Source of the DNA: Neckera pumila
Lineage: Eukaryota; Streptophyta; Bryopsida; Hypnales; Neckeraceae
Assembly (NCBI GenBank): GCA_963969595.1
Contig: OZ018412.1
Coordinates: 16,742,501 to 16,806,500 of the forward strand
Length of the DNA stretch: 64,000 nucleotides
Direction: 5' to 3'
The notes beneath the pieces were generated by a model. The model was not told the DNA's origin. It searched no databases and worked only from the letters and a program-made list of their open reading frames with translations. Below, one piece after another: positions 10,173 to 23,110 of the stretch (position 1 is the first letter of the stretch; each line of letters opens with the position of its first letter). A program made the position numbers and the translations under genes.

Positions 10173-13086
10173 GTGTCCGATGAATGACAAAGAATCATTG
10201 CATGTAGGACATGAGTGTGATTGTTCATCCTTGGAATTTTTGCAAAAAGGGATGTTCTTGCATAGTAGTTTGACCTCAAATGAGTACTTTTGTTTTTTTT
10301 AAAGTAGATGATGCACACTGTACCAAAAAGGATGATTTTCGCGAAGATTAGGCTGTCCTTACAAGGTTAAGTTACCATTTTAAATTGTCTCAGTTGTCCT
10401 TGATTCTTTGGACTTTTTCGTGTCTCAAGACCCACTTCCCTATGCAGGCAAGCTTTGTTGATTCTGTCCTTTAGACAAAGACTATGACATCTACTCTTTG
10501 GTTTCTGAATCCGAATTACCAAAGCCTATCTACAACCGCATTCCAATGGCAAAACACATTTAGTGTTTGATTAGAGTGGATAGAGCCTCAAAATACATTG
10601 TTATTGTTATATCTACCCATAGCAAGAGAAATAGCAATGGTATGCAATTATAGTGCAAAAGTTCAAAACTTATGTAGGCAAATGAAACTGAAATATGTGT
10701 GACAAGCAAGAGTGGCATGTTGGGCCCAACAAAATTCCCATAATTAAAGTATATAACTAATTTCCGACCAGGGCTCCATTTTTCGCAAGATAGAGGAATA
10801 ATGAGTACCTATATTCTGAGCAGATAGTCACTCTGATGCTCATTCTAAATGAATTCAGTGATTAATACTTATATTTTTATTTTATTACCCCCCAACCATA
10901 CTTATATTTTCCAGACAAATCCATATGGACAAACAATATGGGTTAATGGCATATGTATTTTGTATCCGTATTTCTTGCATGTATCCATATTCCATATTTG
11001 TACCATATTATATCTCATACCATATCTCAAAATGTCCGTATTTGTAGTTTTTATTTATCAAGATCAACTATGTCAAAGGGGATGGAAGGCAAATTATTTT
11101 TTGAAGATCAACGGCTCTCATTTTTTTGCAGAGAGGGGGTTGGGTAATTACAACCTGGAGTGTACCCATCTTTTCATTAGATAAGGTGACATGTTTTCAT
11201 TCATTGCCATTTTTCCATGGGCAATAACCGTGTCTGCCTTGATTGGAAATTTCTTATTTGAAATATTACAAAAATTAACTAGGAAAATCTAAGGAAATGC
11301 AAGAAGATCTAGGAAAATCTACAAAATAATTTCTACTTTCTTGTGTTCTTTATTTTGTACTCCACCTGTCCAGTTTTTAATTTTAAGCTTTTTGGAAATA
11401 GATTTGCCTATAGATAAAAAAAACAAGTCGGACTGTAATCTGCACCTTTTAAAATTACTACTAATGCCAAACTTGATGAAAAATTAGCAAAGTATAGAAC
11501 AATCTTCATTATTTCTATTCCTTTACTAGTAAAAATTATCTCCGGAGCCACCGTCACTCAATTGGATATGTGTTGAAAATAGCTTGTATATCTTATTGCA
11601 AAAGAGTTAATTTTTTTTTTGAATTTCAATGCCAAAGCAGGTAGCTAAAAATATATTCTAAAAATAGAATAATTCATTTTATTTTGTTGGAGAAATTGAC
11701 ACCTATACAAAAACCTTTGAACCACTCAATTCCAACTTTTGATGAAATTATGAGGAATTTATTTTGTGGGTAATGAAGGAAAAAAGATACAACGTTGTTT
11801 ATTGAACACAATTTTCAAATTTTCAAATAAAAATAACAACATAGGATATATATTGCTGACTAGAATTCATTCTCACCATTGGAATTGAAAATTTTCAAAT
11901 TCTTGTCAATGTTATTAGCAGTTTTGTTTATCTTTCATTAAAGATTGCCTTCCATTTTATGTATTTTTAAAGATGAATGTAAAAGTTTTCAAGGTCAAAT
12001 TTGGTTTCATATATTTTCAATCCATTTTGAAAACCATTGGCTAAATTGAACAAAATACAAGACATACATTTTTTTAATTCTAAAAAGGTTATAAGACAAA
12101 ATTTCACCTTTAGGAACATTCATTTTGCAATTGGTAGAGGGAGTCATTCTAAAATTTTAGGAAGATGTATTTGAACAAGTTAACTAAAAGATCCTATGGT
12201 TGTATTTGTTAGAGAATAAATATTGATGAATATAAAAGCCTTGCTTTGGGTATGAATATTTTGAAGCAATTTTGAACCTAAAATCACTTCAAAACTTAAA
12301 GGAGTTAAGAATTCATTTCTTGTGTCTATTAAAATTGTTGCATGTGGATATTTAGAAACATTACGTTCTAACATTGTTACATAGGGATTTTTAATAATAA
12401 TAAAAAAGTTGATTTTATCAAAGATCATAAGAAAAAAGACATACAAAAGCAACACACGATTATTTAGGTAGAGATACTTGTAATTCATTGTTTGTTTTTG
12501 GTTGGAATTTTTTTATTCCTTGCCATTGAAATAAGTGTCATTATAAGTCAAACTCAAATACTCAATAACAATGAATAGAAAATTGTCTCATTTACTATTT
12601 TTTGATGATAATTAGATTTAGTTTGCCTTGATAGTGTGTGTGATACTAGTTTACAAAGGAGTCGCACTGTTTGAATTAGTGAAGGTTTAAAAAAAAAATT
12701 CTACAAAAATAAAATTTTGAGAAAGCTCTAATTTTCTAAGTGTCTCTAATTTTCCCTTTCCCTCACTAATAGGACAAATCAATATACTTTGCCGAACTTA
12801 ATAACTTGAGCATGTCTTGATTCATATTTTGACTTAATGTGGATTTTGTTCCTCCCTCACACTAGTCAATTTTTCCGCCTATTTGTGGATTAGAGCAATT
12901 TGCATCTTGGAATGTATACAGCCAGGTGAAAGGAAAAAATAGATAGAACCATCCACATGTATACATTCATCTATAAAATTTTCTATTATTAATAATTTTT
13001 ATTCAAATATTAAAAAATAAAATATTTTTTTAGAAGAATATGGTGAATTTATCCATTTTCACCCATTTTTATAGTACATAATATAT
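10173..13086. other. AT-rich intergenic, no supported gene
   Basis: Nothing coding is recognisable. The 10849-11184 plus ORF (111 codons) is a low-complexity AT-rich reading frame without domains. Poly-A and poly-T runs and short inverted AT motifs are frequent. Confidence 0.5.
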
Positions 13087-13244
13087 TACTAGTAAAAACT
13101 TTGTCCTAGAGCACTAATTGGGACACTAGTGAGAGCAGAAGAGCTTGGTGCCCAAAGCTTATATGGGCACCAAATAATGTCAATAATAGTTTCAATTGGC
13201 ATCAAACTCTAGTATTTGAATAATAGACCAGCTTTCTACTAGTG
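13087..13244. mobile_element. CACTA-like MITE, short
   Basis: Ends are TACTAGTAAAAAC on the left and TTTCTACTAGTG on the right, matching the CACTAGTAGAAA terminus seen intact at 25906 and 44758. The interior has a TGGTGCCCAAAGC and GGGCACCAAA inverted pair (about 13149-13177). The left terminal C has become T. No target duplication could be confirmed. Confidence 0.5.
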
Positions 13245-14162
13245 ATAAGTTGCAAGTGCTAAAATGAGGTTAGATTATGGTGTAAATTTGTCAAAAATAA
13301 ATTGTTTGCTTGATTTAAGTCACATATCGTTAGTACTTGGGAAGAATTTCTTTGAAGCCAACTGAAACTAGCCCACATCGATAGTGATTTTTTTGATTTC
13401 ATGGTGGTAGCATGATGCATACTAGAATGCAAGCAAGTTACAAATATCATCCAGATTTGTTCATCCATCTATCACATATGTATATTTGTCCATATCTAAA
13501 TTTAGTCTAATTCATATAATATTTTTTAAAAATTAAAGAGATCTTTTAAGCAATTCTAGTTTTTTTAGTATAAAGGTTGCCAACTCAAAAATAAAGTAAG
13601 ATTTGGCAAAAAAAAAGCCCTAATGAAATTGTTGAGCATCAAGCCAAATTTTCTATTATTAATTCTTGAAGGAAAAAGGTTTTGTGGTTTTGAAATGACA
13701 AATTTGGTCGATCATATTATTGGAGGAAATGTAATTCAAAGAGGGAAAAATTCTATATCACCAAAAACAATGAAGAATACTACATGTATTGGTCACAAGA
13801 TAAATACAAATTGAATAAAAGAAAGTCTTCATACGACTCTCTCAAAGGCGCAACAAACTTCACTCATTTTAGTCATTTCTTGTATTTTTCCTTGAAACAC
13901 AATATCATACTTCATAAAATATAGCTTGGCTAAAGTTTTGATTTAGAATTGGCTGTGCATAAAATGACCTCACTGACATGCACTAATTGTTAGAAGCTAC
14001 AATTCAAAAAAAATCTTGAAAGTAAAGGGAAGGTCCTTTGACTCCTACACATTAAAAAATAAAGACCCTTTTTAGAAACTTGGACATGAAAACTTTTGAA
14101 TTGAAGCTTCTTCATGAGCCTTCTTACATTGCGTGTGAAATGATTCCATCTTGAATGCCAAT
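13245..14162. other. AT-rich intergenic, no supported gene
   Basis: No gene, RNA or terminal-repeat element identified. ORFs of 63-69 codons are at chance level. Confidence 0.5.
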
Positions 14163-14520
14163 CATTAAAGAAAAATCAGCCCTCCGCAGAGCCGCTCCAA
14201 GTTGACACGCCAAGCTATTTCAAGCTTGGGCTATCAACCTGGAAAAGTACCCTTGGTGAGCAGTCAAAGTGTATGACTACTCGCCGAAGTAGTTAGACTT
14301 CACAATTTTATTTATTTTTTATTTTTTATAAATATTTTTTAAAGATTAAATAATGGTAATAATAATTTTTTATTTTTAAATCTGGACTCTTGCGCCACTA
14401 TCACAAAAGTTTTAATTGTGCGGAAATAGGAAAAAAAAAATTCAAACCCAATAATCAAAATTTTAGGGTACTAAAGGGGTCCATGGAGCAGCCCTTTGGA
14501 GGGCTATTTTTTCTCTAATG
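14163..14520. mobile_element. MITE family M, complete copy 1
   Basis: The 358 bp element has left end CATTAAAGAAAAATCAGCCC and right end GGGCTATTTTTTCTCTAATG. It shares internal order with 42913-43263: a TTGACA(C/T)GCCA block, a hairpin around the AGCTATTTCAAGCTT region, a second GAGCAGTC block, a long A/T tract, then GCGGAAATAGG and a CAGCCCTTTGGAGGGC palindrome next to the right end. It has no ORF and no recognised superfamily. A clear target duplication is not visible. Confidence 0.65.
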
Positions 14521-15149
14521 GTATAAGGGATAGCCTTCCTTTCATATTCAAGATTGTCATATTGGTTGCCTAACAAATGACTTCAATATTAAGAACTTTA
14601 AGTTGTAACTTTTGTATGTAGATATTTTAGTGCTTTGAGGGTCGATTTTCACTATGTCCTAAGTCCCATCAAATTCTCAAAATTTGATTAGTGGGGAAAT
14701 CAATATTAGAACTTTGGCCATCACACTACAACCTAAAATCCAAAATTTGATGCATTCAAAAATGTCATTAGATAGTGATAAAATATGGTAGTCATTAGAT
14801 AAGATTTTAAACCTCAACAAGACTAAAAGTTCCTGAACAATGGGGTATGGGAACTTTGCCATATTAGTAATCTGACATGGCCAAGACACTATCACATCAA
14901 ATATATAGTTTTTAATTAAATTTTTAAATTTTAAATGAATACTTAATTATTTAAATTTTGACCAGTAGTGTGTTGATTTACAACTTGGGAAACAGCCTTG
15001 AAACGGCCCTTCCATGCCTCAAATCCCTTCTAATGATTTTTTGGAGTTTTGAAAGCCAAAAAAGTGGGATTTGAAGCCCAAGTTGCCAATCTTCCAAATA
15101 TAGGGAACCAATACAAGTTCTATATTGTTTTGCATATATCGTACTCGGA

Positions 15150-16065
15150 GGTCACCTTCGGCACATGTTTGCCGAATAATTAATTAAAGTCCAAAAAACA
15201 CTTTGGCACTTTAAAATATAATTTCTTAAAAATTCGGCATTAAAATAAAATATATTGTAATTTCCGGCAACCACCTTTCATAGATTCAAAAGTCACTTTT
15301 GTTGGGAGTGGAAGAAGATGTGTAGACAATGTCTTTATACAAGTGAGGTGGTAGGAGGTCGAACAACCCATGTGGGATATGTAAATTAGGATTAGTAGAA
15401 GCTCAACTGTTCATGCCTAGTTAAGTCAAAAGCAAAAATTCAGACCTTATTTTGGCATAGTAGAATAACTTTTTCTATAAAACTTTGAACTAAGAAAAGT
15501 TGTCAAATTAAGTCTAACTTCATCTCCAAAAATTCGTTTGAGATTTTGAGTCTCCAATAAAAAGTTATGGACAAAATTCAGAGAGGGCATTAGGAGAGAA
15601 ATTTTCTTTGACATTTTCAAACATGGTCTCTGAATTTTGTCTATTACTCTTGATTAGAAGCTTGAGATCTCAAATGGATTTTTGGAGATCAAATCAGGCT
15701 TAATTTACCAACTTTTTTTCACTCAAATTTTTTTGAAAAAAGTTATTCTACTATGCCAAAACGAGGTCTAAAGTTCTACATTAAACACAATTCCTGCATT
15801 TTGACAATGAGCGTTCAAGTTCATCTTCAAATTGTCCCATATCCTTTGAGGATTCGTGATGGACAATGAATTTCACTATAAAAATGACCTCTCTACCCAT
15901 TACTTAGTGGACAAGTATTGGCATGTAAATGTATTGGAACATTTTCTAGCATTTCGGCTTCCTTAACAATGAATTTTCCTTGGATTCAGCAAGGTTGATT
16001 GTTAATTTTCAAAATCATTCGGCTTAAATTTTGTAATTATTTTCCTCCAAAGGTGACCTCTGGCT
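15150..16065. mobile_element. Foldback element FB1
   Basis: Nearly the whole element is an imperfect inverted repeat about a centre near 15600. AGGTCACCTTCGG (about 15150) pairs with the AAAGGTGACCTCT block (about 16052). GGCATAGTAGAATAACTTTTT (from about 15455) pairs with AAAAAGTTATTCTACTATGCC (to about 15760). CAGAGAGGGC pairs with the TCTCTGAATTTTGTC region. The core is shared with FB2 (16988-17525) and FB3 (18284-18874). There are no ORFs. If transcribed, it would fold into a double-stranded hairpin several hundred base pairs long. Confidence 0.7.
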
Positions 16066-16450
16066 ACGGTAATACAAGAAGAATAATACTAAATCAAGGA
16101 TCTACGTATGCTAGTTTTATCTAAAAGTTTGTGGATTGCAAATTGTAAGCCAAAAGTGCTCCAATAATGGAGATTTTGACTTTTTAATCCATATTGGGAC
16201 ATGTATCCACCATGTAATATTGTACGTGAAAAAAAGTGGGATTTAACGTTAAGACTTTGTTCTTTATAATGTAAAATTCGATATCTAAATTTTAACAAAT
16301 CAGATGGGCAAAGCTTTGATTTCCTTTGCTACTTAGTCAGGTAGTCAATACAGATTTGATAGCAAATCAAAGAGGCAAACACAAAGGTAGTTACACCTAA
16401 AATTGCACGGTTCCTAAAATTGCACACTGGATATTCTTGCCTAAAATGTA

Positions 16451-16665
16451 CTCCCACTATTCATATGACTCTATGATCGTTTTTAGGTACACCTATTTTC
16501 AGCACTTTGAAAATTTGTAGTTATTCACACGGTGTCCAAAAAATGCATTCTAAGAGAATCTAAAATCCCCTTTTGACTACCAATGGGACCCCACAATTTT
16601 TTTTTCATTATAATAGTGAGAACCGTGCTAAATTGCTTAATTGGGCGATTTTAGGTGCAGTTACT
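16451..16665. repeat. Dispersed repeat R1, copy 2
   Basis: Direct-orientation relative of 555-785. The 74-codon ORF at 16573-16797 begins inside it. The other copy does not keep this frame and no domain is recognisable, so it is not called as a gene. Confidence 0.55.
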
Positions 16666-16855
16666 TTATCTGGATATTTTTTTGGAGAAAAATTCTTGGG
16701 TTTGGGAGATGTTGGAATTGGCAAAATTATGATTGGAAATGGCAGATTGGAGAGTGATGACAAGGGAAAATGGAAAACAAATTTAGGGGGTGACTAGATA
16801 GGAATGTCATCATAACATTTAGTACCAATCACTACTATTGCCTTCCCCGGACGGA

Positions 16856-16920
16856 ATGATGTGGAATAGACCACATCATTTCATCCAAGGGATGAAATGG
16901 TGTGGTGTATTCCACACCAT
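16856..16920. repeat. 31 bp near-perfect cruciform
   Basis: The left arm (16856-16886) and right arm (16890-16920) are complementary at all but about four positions, around a 3 nt loop. Each arm is itself partly palindromic: ATGATGTGG and CCACATCAT flank AATAGA in the left arm. The sequence could form a cruciform in DNA or a clover-like hairpin in RNA. No gene is adjacent, and it may be the remains of a small foldback transposon. Confidence 0.75.
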
Positions 16921-16987
16921 ATCAGTAACTATAAGGACAGTTGGGAAAACTTGTCAAAATTTAGCAAGATTCCTCGATCAGTTACAA

Positions 16988-17525
16988 GGTAGGAGGTAGA
17001 ACAACCCATGCGGGATATATAAATTGAAATTTGTTGTTTCTCAACCGCCCATAGTTAGGTCAGAAGTAGGAATTGTGTTTGAAGTAGAGTTTTAGACTTC
17101 ATTTAGGCATAGTAGAATAACTATTCTCAAAAAACTATGAACTAAAAAAAATTGGTGAATGAAGATAAGTTTACCTTCAAAAATCCGTTTGGCATTTTGA
17201 ATCTCCAATCAAAAGTTATGAACAAATTTGAGAGAAGATTTTTAAAAAATGTTAAAGAAAATGTCCATTCCAATCCCTCTCTCAAATTTGTCCATAACTT
17301 TTGATTGGAGATTTAAAATGCAAAACAGATTTTTGGAAGTGAAACTTATCTTCACCCAATAACTTTTTTTAGTCCAAAGTTTTTGAGAAAAATTATCCTA
17401 CTATGCCTAAATGAGGTCCAAAATTCTGCTTTTAACACAATTCTTTGTTTTGGCTTAACTATGAGTGCTTGAGAAACTACAAATTCTAATTTATTTATCC
17501 TACATGGATTCTTCTACCTCCTACC
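16988..17525. mobile_element. Foldback element FB2
   Basis: The element is an imperfect palindrome of 538 bp. GGTAGGAGGTAGAACAA and what follows (from 16988) is complementary to the segment ending TTCTACCTCCTACC (to 17525). Inside, CTCAAATTTGTCCATAAC on the right mirrors GTTATGAACAAATTTGAG on the left, and both arms carry the ATAGTAGAATAA / TTATCCTACTAT block. It is the shortest and cleanest of the three foldback copies, lacking the outer extensions of FB1. Confidence 0.75.
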
Positions 17526-18056
17526 ACCCCATGTGTATATATAGAGTTGTTTTTCAATTAAAAACCCAAAATGTATTATTGATGGCAAATAGTTGTAATA
17601 CAATGCTCATTGGAACATACCATAATGTATTGCCGCGATTATGGTACTCAAGCTTACATTAATTTGGTGAGGATGGATTTGTGGATGAAGATTCCAGAGA
17701 GGGAAAGGCAGCCTCTTTGAAGGCTACTAAATGTTATGATAGGCAGTGGCTAGGCTTTCAGATTTAAAAGGAAACAATAGACACTTGGACAAAGATTTCA
17801 ATGCCTAGGGGGTGATGGAAATTGTATATTTTGGAGTAAGTGGATTTCAGTTGAGGGGATTATGTATACTAAAATTGGTAGATTTCAGGACTGTATTATT
17901 GAAATACACCAAAATAGCGGGTGATTGCAAAAAAGACATGTGATTCTTTTTAGTATTTTGGCAAAAAAGAGGGATTTGATGGCTAGTACTATGAGTATTT
18001 TTAGCATAACAATCTCAACCTTTGACAAATCTACGGTTAAGAGAACTATTGCAAGT

Positions 18057-19119
18057 CATTAGAGAAAAATCAAGCCTCTAGAGGGTCTCTCCACAACTTT
18101 CAGAGGACCCCGCACATTACATTTAATTTGTTTAAAGATTAGTTTTTTCCCTACTGCTGCTCACCTTATGTCATGATGTTGAATGCTTGTGAATAGCTCA
18201 AAATCCAAGCAAACTCAAATAGTCCAATGACCATCGGTCATAAAGAATTTTTTTTATGGCAATTTAAAAGATTGACTTCATTGGCATTTGGTGAGGATGA
18301 AGGTGAAGAGGTTGTTTTTATACAAAAAACAATTGCCCATCATGAATCCTCAAAGGGTATGGGATAATTTGAAGATAGACCACATGCAAAAATTGTGTTC
18401 AAAGTCGAATTTCAAACCTCAAACTGGATAGTAGAATAATATTTTTCAAATAATTTAGAACTAAAAAAAGTTGGATAATCAAGTTAAATTTTATCTCCAA
18501 AAACCAGTTTGAGTTTTGGAGCCTCTAATAAAAAGTTATGGACAAATTTAGAAAGCGTGTTTGAAAATGTCAATAAAATGTTCCTTCCAACTCCTATTTG
18601 AAATTTGGCCATAACTTTATTTCGAGTCTCAAAATCTCAAATGGATTTTTGTTGATGAAAATCAACTTGATTACTCACATTAATTCAATTCAAAGTTTTC
18701 TAAGAAAAATTATTCTACTATATCTAAATGAGGTCTACTATTTAACTTTGAACACAATTCTTGCATTTGACTTCACTATGAGCGGTTGAGCTCCTATTAA
18801 TCCTAATGTACATATCCTACATGGGGTGTTCACCTACTACTTGTATGAAGAACTTCTCTTCTCACCTTCAAACATACAAATTAAGTAAGTGGCTTAATTT
18901 GACTTAATTTGTTTAACTTGTTAATTAAACACTTGGTACTTTGTTGTCTTGTATTTTATTTCTCTGATGTATTGTGATTATTATGTCTTGACATCCTTTG
19001 CTAAAATCAAACCAAGTGAACTTTGTGATACTAAGAATCTATAGGGCTAGTGGTGACGTGCAAATCCTTAAGAATGTCACCTCAAAGTGGCCCTCCAGAG
19101 GCTTGGTTTTCTCTCTAAT
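18057..19119. mobile_element. MITE family M, long copy carrying foldback FB3
   Basis: The left end CATTAGAGAAAAATCAAGCC (18057) is matched by GGCTTGGTTTTCTCTCTAAT (19100-19119). The pairing continues inside as CTCTAGAGGG against CCCTCCAGAG. Nested inside is foldback copy FB3 (about 18284-18874), whose arms match FB1 in opposite polarity. Either FB3 inserted into an M element, or the two ends belong to a larger composite. No transposase is present. Confidence 0.5.
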
Positions 19120-19209
19120 ATATTATGGACTACTTGCGAGTACAAAAACAATATTATGTGAAAAAAAGATAGTTTATCATAGAAAATAGATACAACGAGG
19201 TATAAATTA

Positions 19210-19740
19210 ATAATAAATAGAAATTCATGAACCCTCTAAAAATTGGCAATTTGTGAGTACTTGATGGTGATCAAATTTTACCAAGGAATGAGCTTGAAAC
19301 CATCTTTAATGTTTAGACATGTGCGTGCTAGGAAACCCTATTTGTATAATGTGGAGGATATAAAATAATGTATTTTTAGATGCCCCTAAGTGGTAGGAAT
19401 AAGCCTACCTACTATAGAAATAACTCACAAAAATTCAACTTTAGATAATTAAATTTGGGCACTTCCCAATACTAAAACCCCTTAAACTTCAAAGTGAGAC
19501 AAATTAGCAAAATCTATTTTTTAAATAGAAAATGGTTTATTAATTTAAAAAAATAAGGATTTAATTACAATCAAGACAGAGATCTCTAATAAAAATCTCA
19601 AATTTATCGGGTTCATGCTTCAAAAATTATAGCGGATGACAACTCGGCTCGCAACTCCATCACATTCAATGTGATTTAAAAAAGGATTGGTCTTTCTTGC
19701 AATCACCACTCAATGCAATAATCAAGATTCTCTAGAGAAA
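19210..19740. repeat. Diverged direct repeat R3, copy 1
   Basis: Aligns in direct orientation with 27320-27790. Shared blocks include AAAAATTGG, TTCAATGTTTAGA or TTTAATGTTTAGA, ATAAAATAAT, a CTAAAA(C/T)C(C/T)C motif, GTTCAT and TCATGCTTCAAAA, and CTTCTTGCAAT or TTTCTTGCAAT. Identity is about 65-70% by eye. It is probably one old segmental or transposon-derived duplication and has no coding content. Confidence 0.5.
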
Positions 19741-20423
19741 AGATTTGGAGGCCTTGAAGGATTATATATTAGCAATCCCTTATATTTATATATATATATA
19801 TATTATAAAGAAAAGAAATAGCAAAGTTTAAAAGGAAATTTTCTTTGATTTTCTATTTTTCTAAATTTAGGTGAAAAATCATTGAGGCTTGATATCTTTC
19901 AACTTTGCACGTTACTTAGGCATCTCAAAACTTACTATGGAGCCTCCTTCATTAAGGTTTTCCCAATGATTCTTAGTGCACTTCCATACCTCGGCTTAAT
20001 AGATAGAGATTTGAGTTACTACCATAAACAAAACAAATTATCCAACTTTATGGTATTGATGATCCCACCAATACAAAACAATGTTCGAATCAAAGCATGT
20101 AAAAAGAAAACAATGTCCAAATCAATGTTGATTTGGACGATACTTTTCACTTTAGATGCATTGATTTGAAGATTAATTTTTAATTGTATGCCAATGTTTT
20201 TCAAATTCTCTCCGTTACTCTAGTCAAAATTTAAAGGTTATTGTGATTGCAAAAATTGAGTCTCTACCTTGTTCAATTTCACTCCGCGTACCATACATTG
20301 GAAACAAGTGGACAAAATCCAAATGAGCAAATATGAATGTGTAGTATCCTATGTGTACTCCCATGTATACTACAATCCTAAAAAGGCTTGCAGCCAACTA
20401 CTTCAAATATCAAGAATTGACCA

Positions 20424-20429
20424 TTTATT
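20424..20429 (-). terminator. Conserved AATAAA poly(A) signal of UGT-A
   Basis: TTTATT on the plus strand gives AATAAA on the minus strand, ending 177 nt beyond the UGT-A stop. The same hexamer sits 177 nt beyond the UGT-B stop, although the sequence around it differs at several positions. Confidence 0.5.
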
Positions 20430-20600
20430 CAACGGATACTCAAATTGAGCATGTTTCGGTGCAGTGGAATCCTCTAAAAAAATGGGGACATGGCCCCACA
20501 AAATGATGGAAACCACTAAAAATAGCTGAAAGCGAAAGGAATGAGTTCCTAACAAACTTATCTTATTCGAAATAGTGTTGTCCTCCAGTAGTACGATAGT

Positions 20601-23110
20601 TCATGATCCCAGCTCCTGAAGGAATTCTTCCAAATGCCTCTGAACTGATCCGCCTTCTTCAACCGCAGCCAAAGCTAACTTCTGCAGTTTCCGAGAATTG
20701 CTTTTCACAACCACTCCTTCCGGTTCCCTCATCAGATTGCGAACCGCTTTCGAAATCTGCTCCTTCGTGACGAAATCGTCGGTTACTCTACACACCTCGA
20801 TGGCCGCCTTCACATCGTCCACAAGAAACCTGCAATCAATCAACGTTGTTCATTTGGGGTGAGACCAAAATTGTGTTGCTTCAGTCCACGATCACAAGCT
20901 AGATCACTACATCTTCGATGCCCTAGCTGACTTGAACTACATATGGATTCACAGTGCGAATTCTAGCTTAATCAATTCTTGACAGATGTTTTTCGATTCA
21001 TGAAGAATTTTGGGATGGCAGTAACGGAACAAGCAAGCAAGCAAGGGGGGACTGATCGATCGAGAGCCTGCATGCATGGTCCCGTACGTACCTGGCATTC
21101 ATGGCCTGCTCGGCTTGAATGGGCCAAGTCAGTATCGGCACTCCTCGGCAAATGCTCTCCAGAATGGAGTTCCACCCGCAGTGCGAGAGGAAACCTGCGA
21201 CAGCTTGATGCGACAGCACGTACAACTGCGGCGCCCATCCCACGAGCACCAAGCCCCGGCCCTTCGTGCGAGACTCGAAGCCTTCGGGAAGCAAGGCCAC
21301 GTTGTCTGGATTGTGCGGAGGACGTAGAATGAGCAAAAACCGTTCCCCGCTCGCCTCCAATCCCCGCGCCAGCTCGTGAATCTGCGCCACCGACAGCACC
21401 GCCACACTGCCGAAGGACACGTATAACACCGAGGAAGCGGGCTGAGTGTCCAGAAATTGAATGCACGGGTCCTGACTCATGCTCGCAGATTCCGGGGCCG
21501 AGCCACTGAAGAACGCCTTGGGCAACAACGGTCCCACCGGAAGAATGCACAGCGAATGTCCTGCCTGCACGTACGCACCGCAAACTCTCGCTTCAGAAAT
21601 TAAATTCCATGCCCGTGCAATTATGCCATTCATGTGAAGCAGAATGGGATTGAACTTAACCCTGATTTAATGCACGTAAGTTCTGAATATTCATCACCTC
21701 TCGGTTGGGAGGTGGAATTCCCAAATGACAACTGCCCCAATGCAAGCCATTTGCTTAGAAACGATATTGTTTAATTAGACGTCACTATATGTGCAATGGT
21801 TGGAAATGAACGGACGGACCTGGCCATGGTCGTTTCCGTAGACGGTTTGGCGGAGGATGTCGACGTAGGAAGGTTCCAGCTCGTAGTACGAGTTGAGCAG
21901 AACGCCTTTGGCTTCGTGCATGTTCTCGCAGTTCTTCGCATAAAAAGGGTAAATGAAGGAATCCGCATCCTGCATGGGCGATGGCAGATCGGCCAAACGA
22001 GTGGGTGGGACGCCGGGGATGTCGTACACGAGCTCCTCCTTCCTCGCAGGATCCACTGGAAGGAGTCCCTGCCTGGTGAGCTCCGGCATGTGAAGCATCG
22101 TGGCCAATGCAGGGGCTGGAGACGCGAACAGGACGTACCGAGGAATCTTGAACTTGTCTGCGACAATCTGTACACCATATGTAGCATTAGATTACTTGCA
22201 GATCAGCTGAACTGAACCTTCAGCACAAATATTTTCCACCATTGCCAGATATATCTTAAGCCATTACGACCAAGAAGATGGGAGAAGAGGATACAAACGA
22301 GGGCCGAAGAACGGCTTTCACAAGAGCGTTCTTTCTTCCTAGCTCAGCTACAGTTTAAATAGTTTTCCAACAACTCTCAGTTCCTTTTGAGAGGTTACAG
22401 CTAAAGAATATAGACGTTGAAAAAGAACAGAGAAAAACGCGAAACTACTGTAGCTAGCAAAATGCACAGCCCAAAAAATCTCGAAGCTGAAGTATATATT
22501 CAGCCATGGAGCAGGGGTGAAAGCTGCAGTAGCTCTGTCAAGTGGTAGGCTTCGATTCCCAGCCAGCCCCGTTGCTTCATGTTGTAATGACATCAAATCG
22601 ATCGATATGGCTCTAACGAATCCAATTCAAGAAGCAAGAGAAAGCTCAGCTAGCTACACTTCATCCTCGCATGTTCGAATTCACGTAAGGGAAGCTACCC
22701 ACCTGCGTCCACCCTAAGAACATGTCACTGACAATGCAATCCGGAGCTGGAGCGGCCTCGTCTTTCCCAGCGAAAAGCTCCGCCATCATGGCCTCCGCCT
22801 CGGGCACGAGCCCATTCACGTGCTTGGCATATGGCAGCCCTCCCTCCCCCTCGCCCTCCGCTGGCGACACTCCCAGCGGCACCACGCGGATGGCGCTGAT
22901 GTCCAGACCATCCAGCGCCCGAAACTGCTCCCGCGACAGATGGCTGAACGTGTTGACGAACGTGACGATCACGCCCATGGCGTGCAGTCGCTTGGCGAAG
23001 TACAGCAGCGGAATGCTGTGGCCCTTGGCGGGGAAGGGCAGCACCACCACATGCAGCGGCCGAGGAGACGCCTTTCGCTGCTGCTGCAGCTCCGCGAGGG
23101 ACACCGTCAT
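20601..23110 (-). CDS. UDP-glycosyltransferase, family 1 (UGT-A), four exons
   Basis: Transfers a sugar from a UDP-sugar to a small acceptor in the cytosol; the acceptor cannot be read from sequence. Exons on the minus strand: 22703-23110, 21820-22167, 21092-21564 and 20601-20829. All introns are GT-AG, with phases 0, 0 and 2. The product is 485 residues, a normal plant UGT length. The N-terminal domain has the GH histidine (about H31) in a PAKGHSIPL context and the partner aspartate (about D129) in IVSDMF. The plant PSPG box is at about 362-405, with WAPQ, HCGWNS and a WP-x4-EQ end. Glutamine at PSPG position 44 usually goes with UDP-glucose, an inference only. The start ATG is the first in frame and the same in both copies. 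It differs from UGT-B at about 18 residues, with no disabling change. Exons are far richer in GC than the flanks. Confidence 0.93.

Noticed and set aside
16573..16797. 74-codon ORF with a hydrophobic stretch as a small membrane protein
   Set aside because: It lies in dispersed repeat R1, the other copy does not keep the frame, and there is no ATG context or splice evidence.
20601..23110. UGT-A read as a pseudogene because no single ORF covers it
   Set aside because: Three GT-AG introns with consistent phases join the pieces into a full 485-residue protein, and the same structure appears independently in UGT-B.
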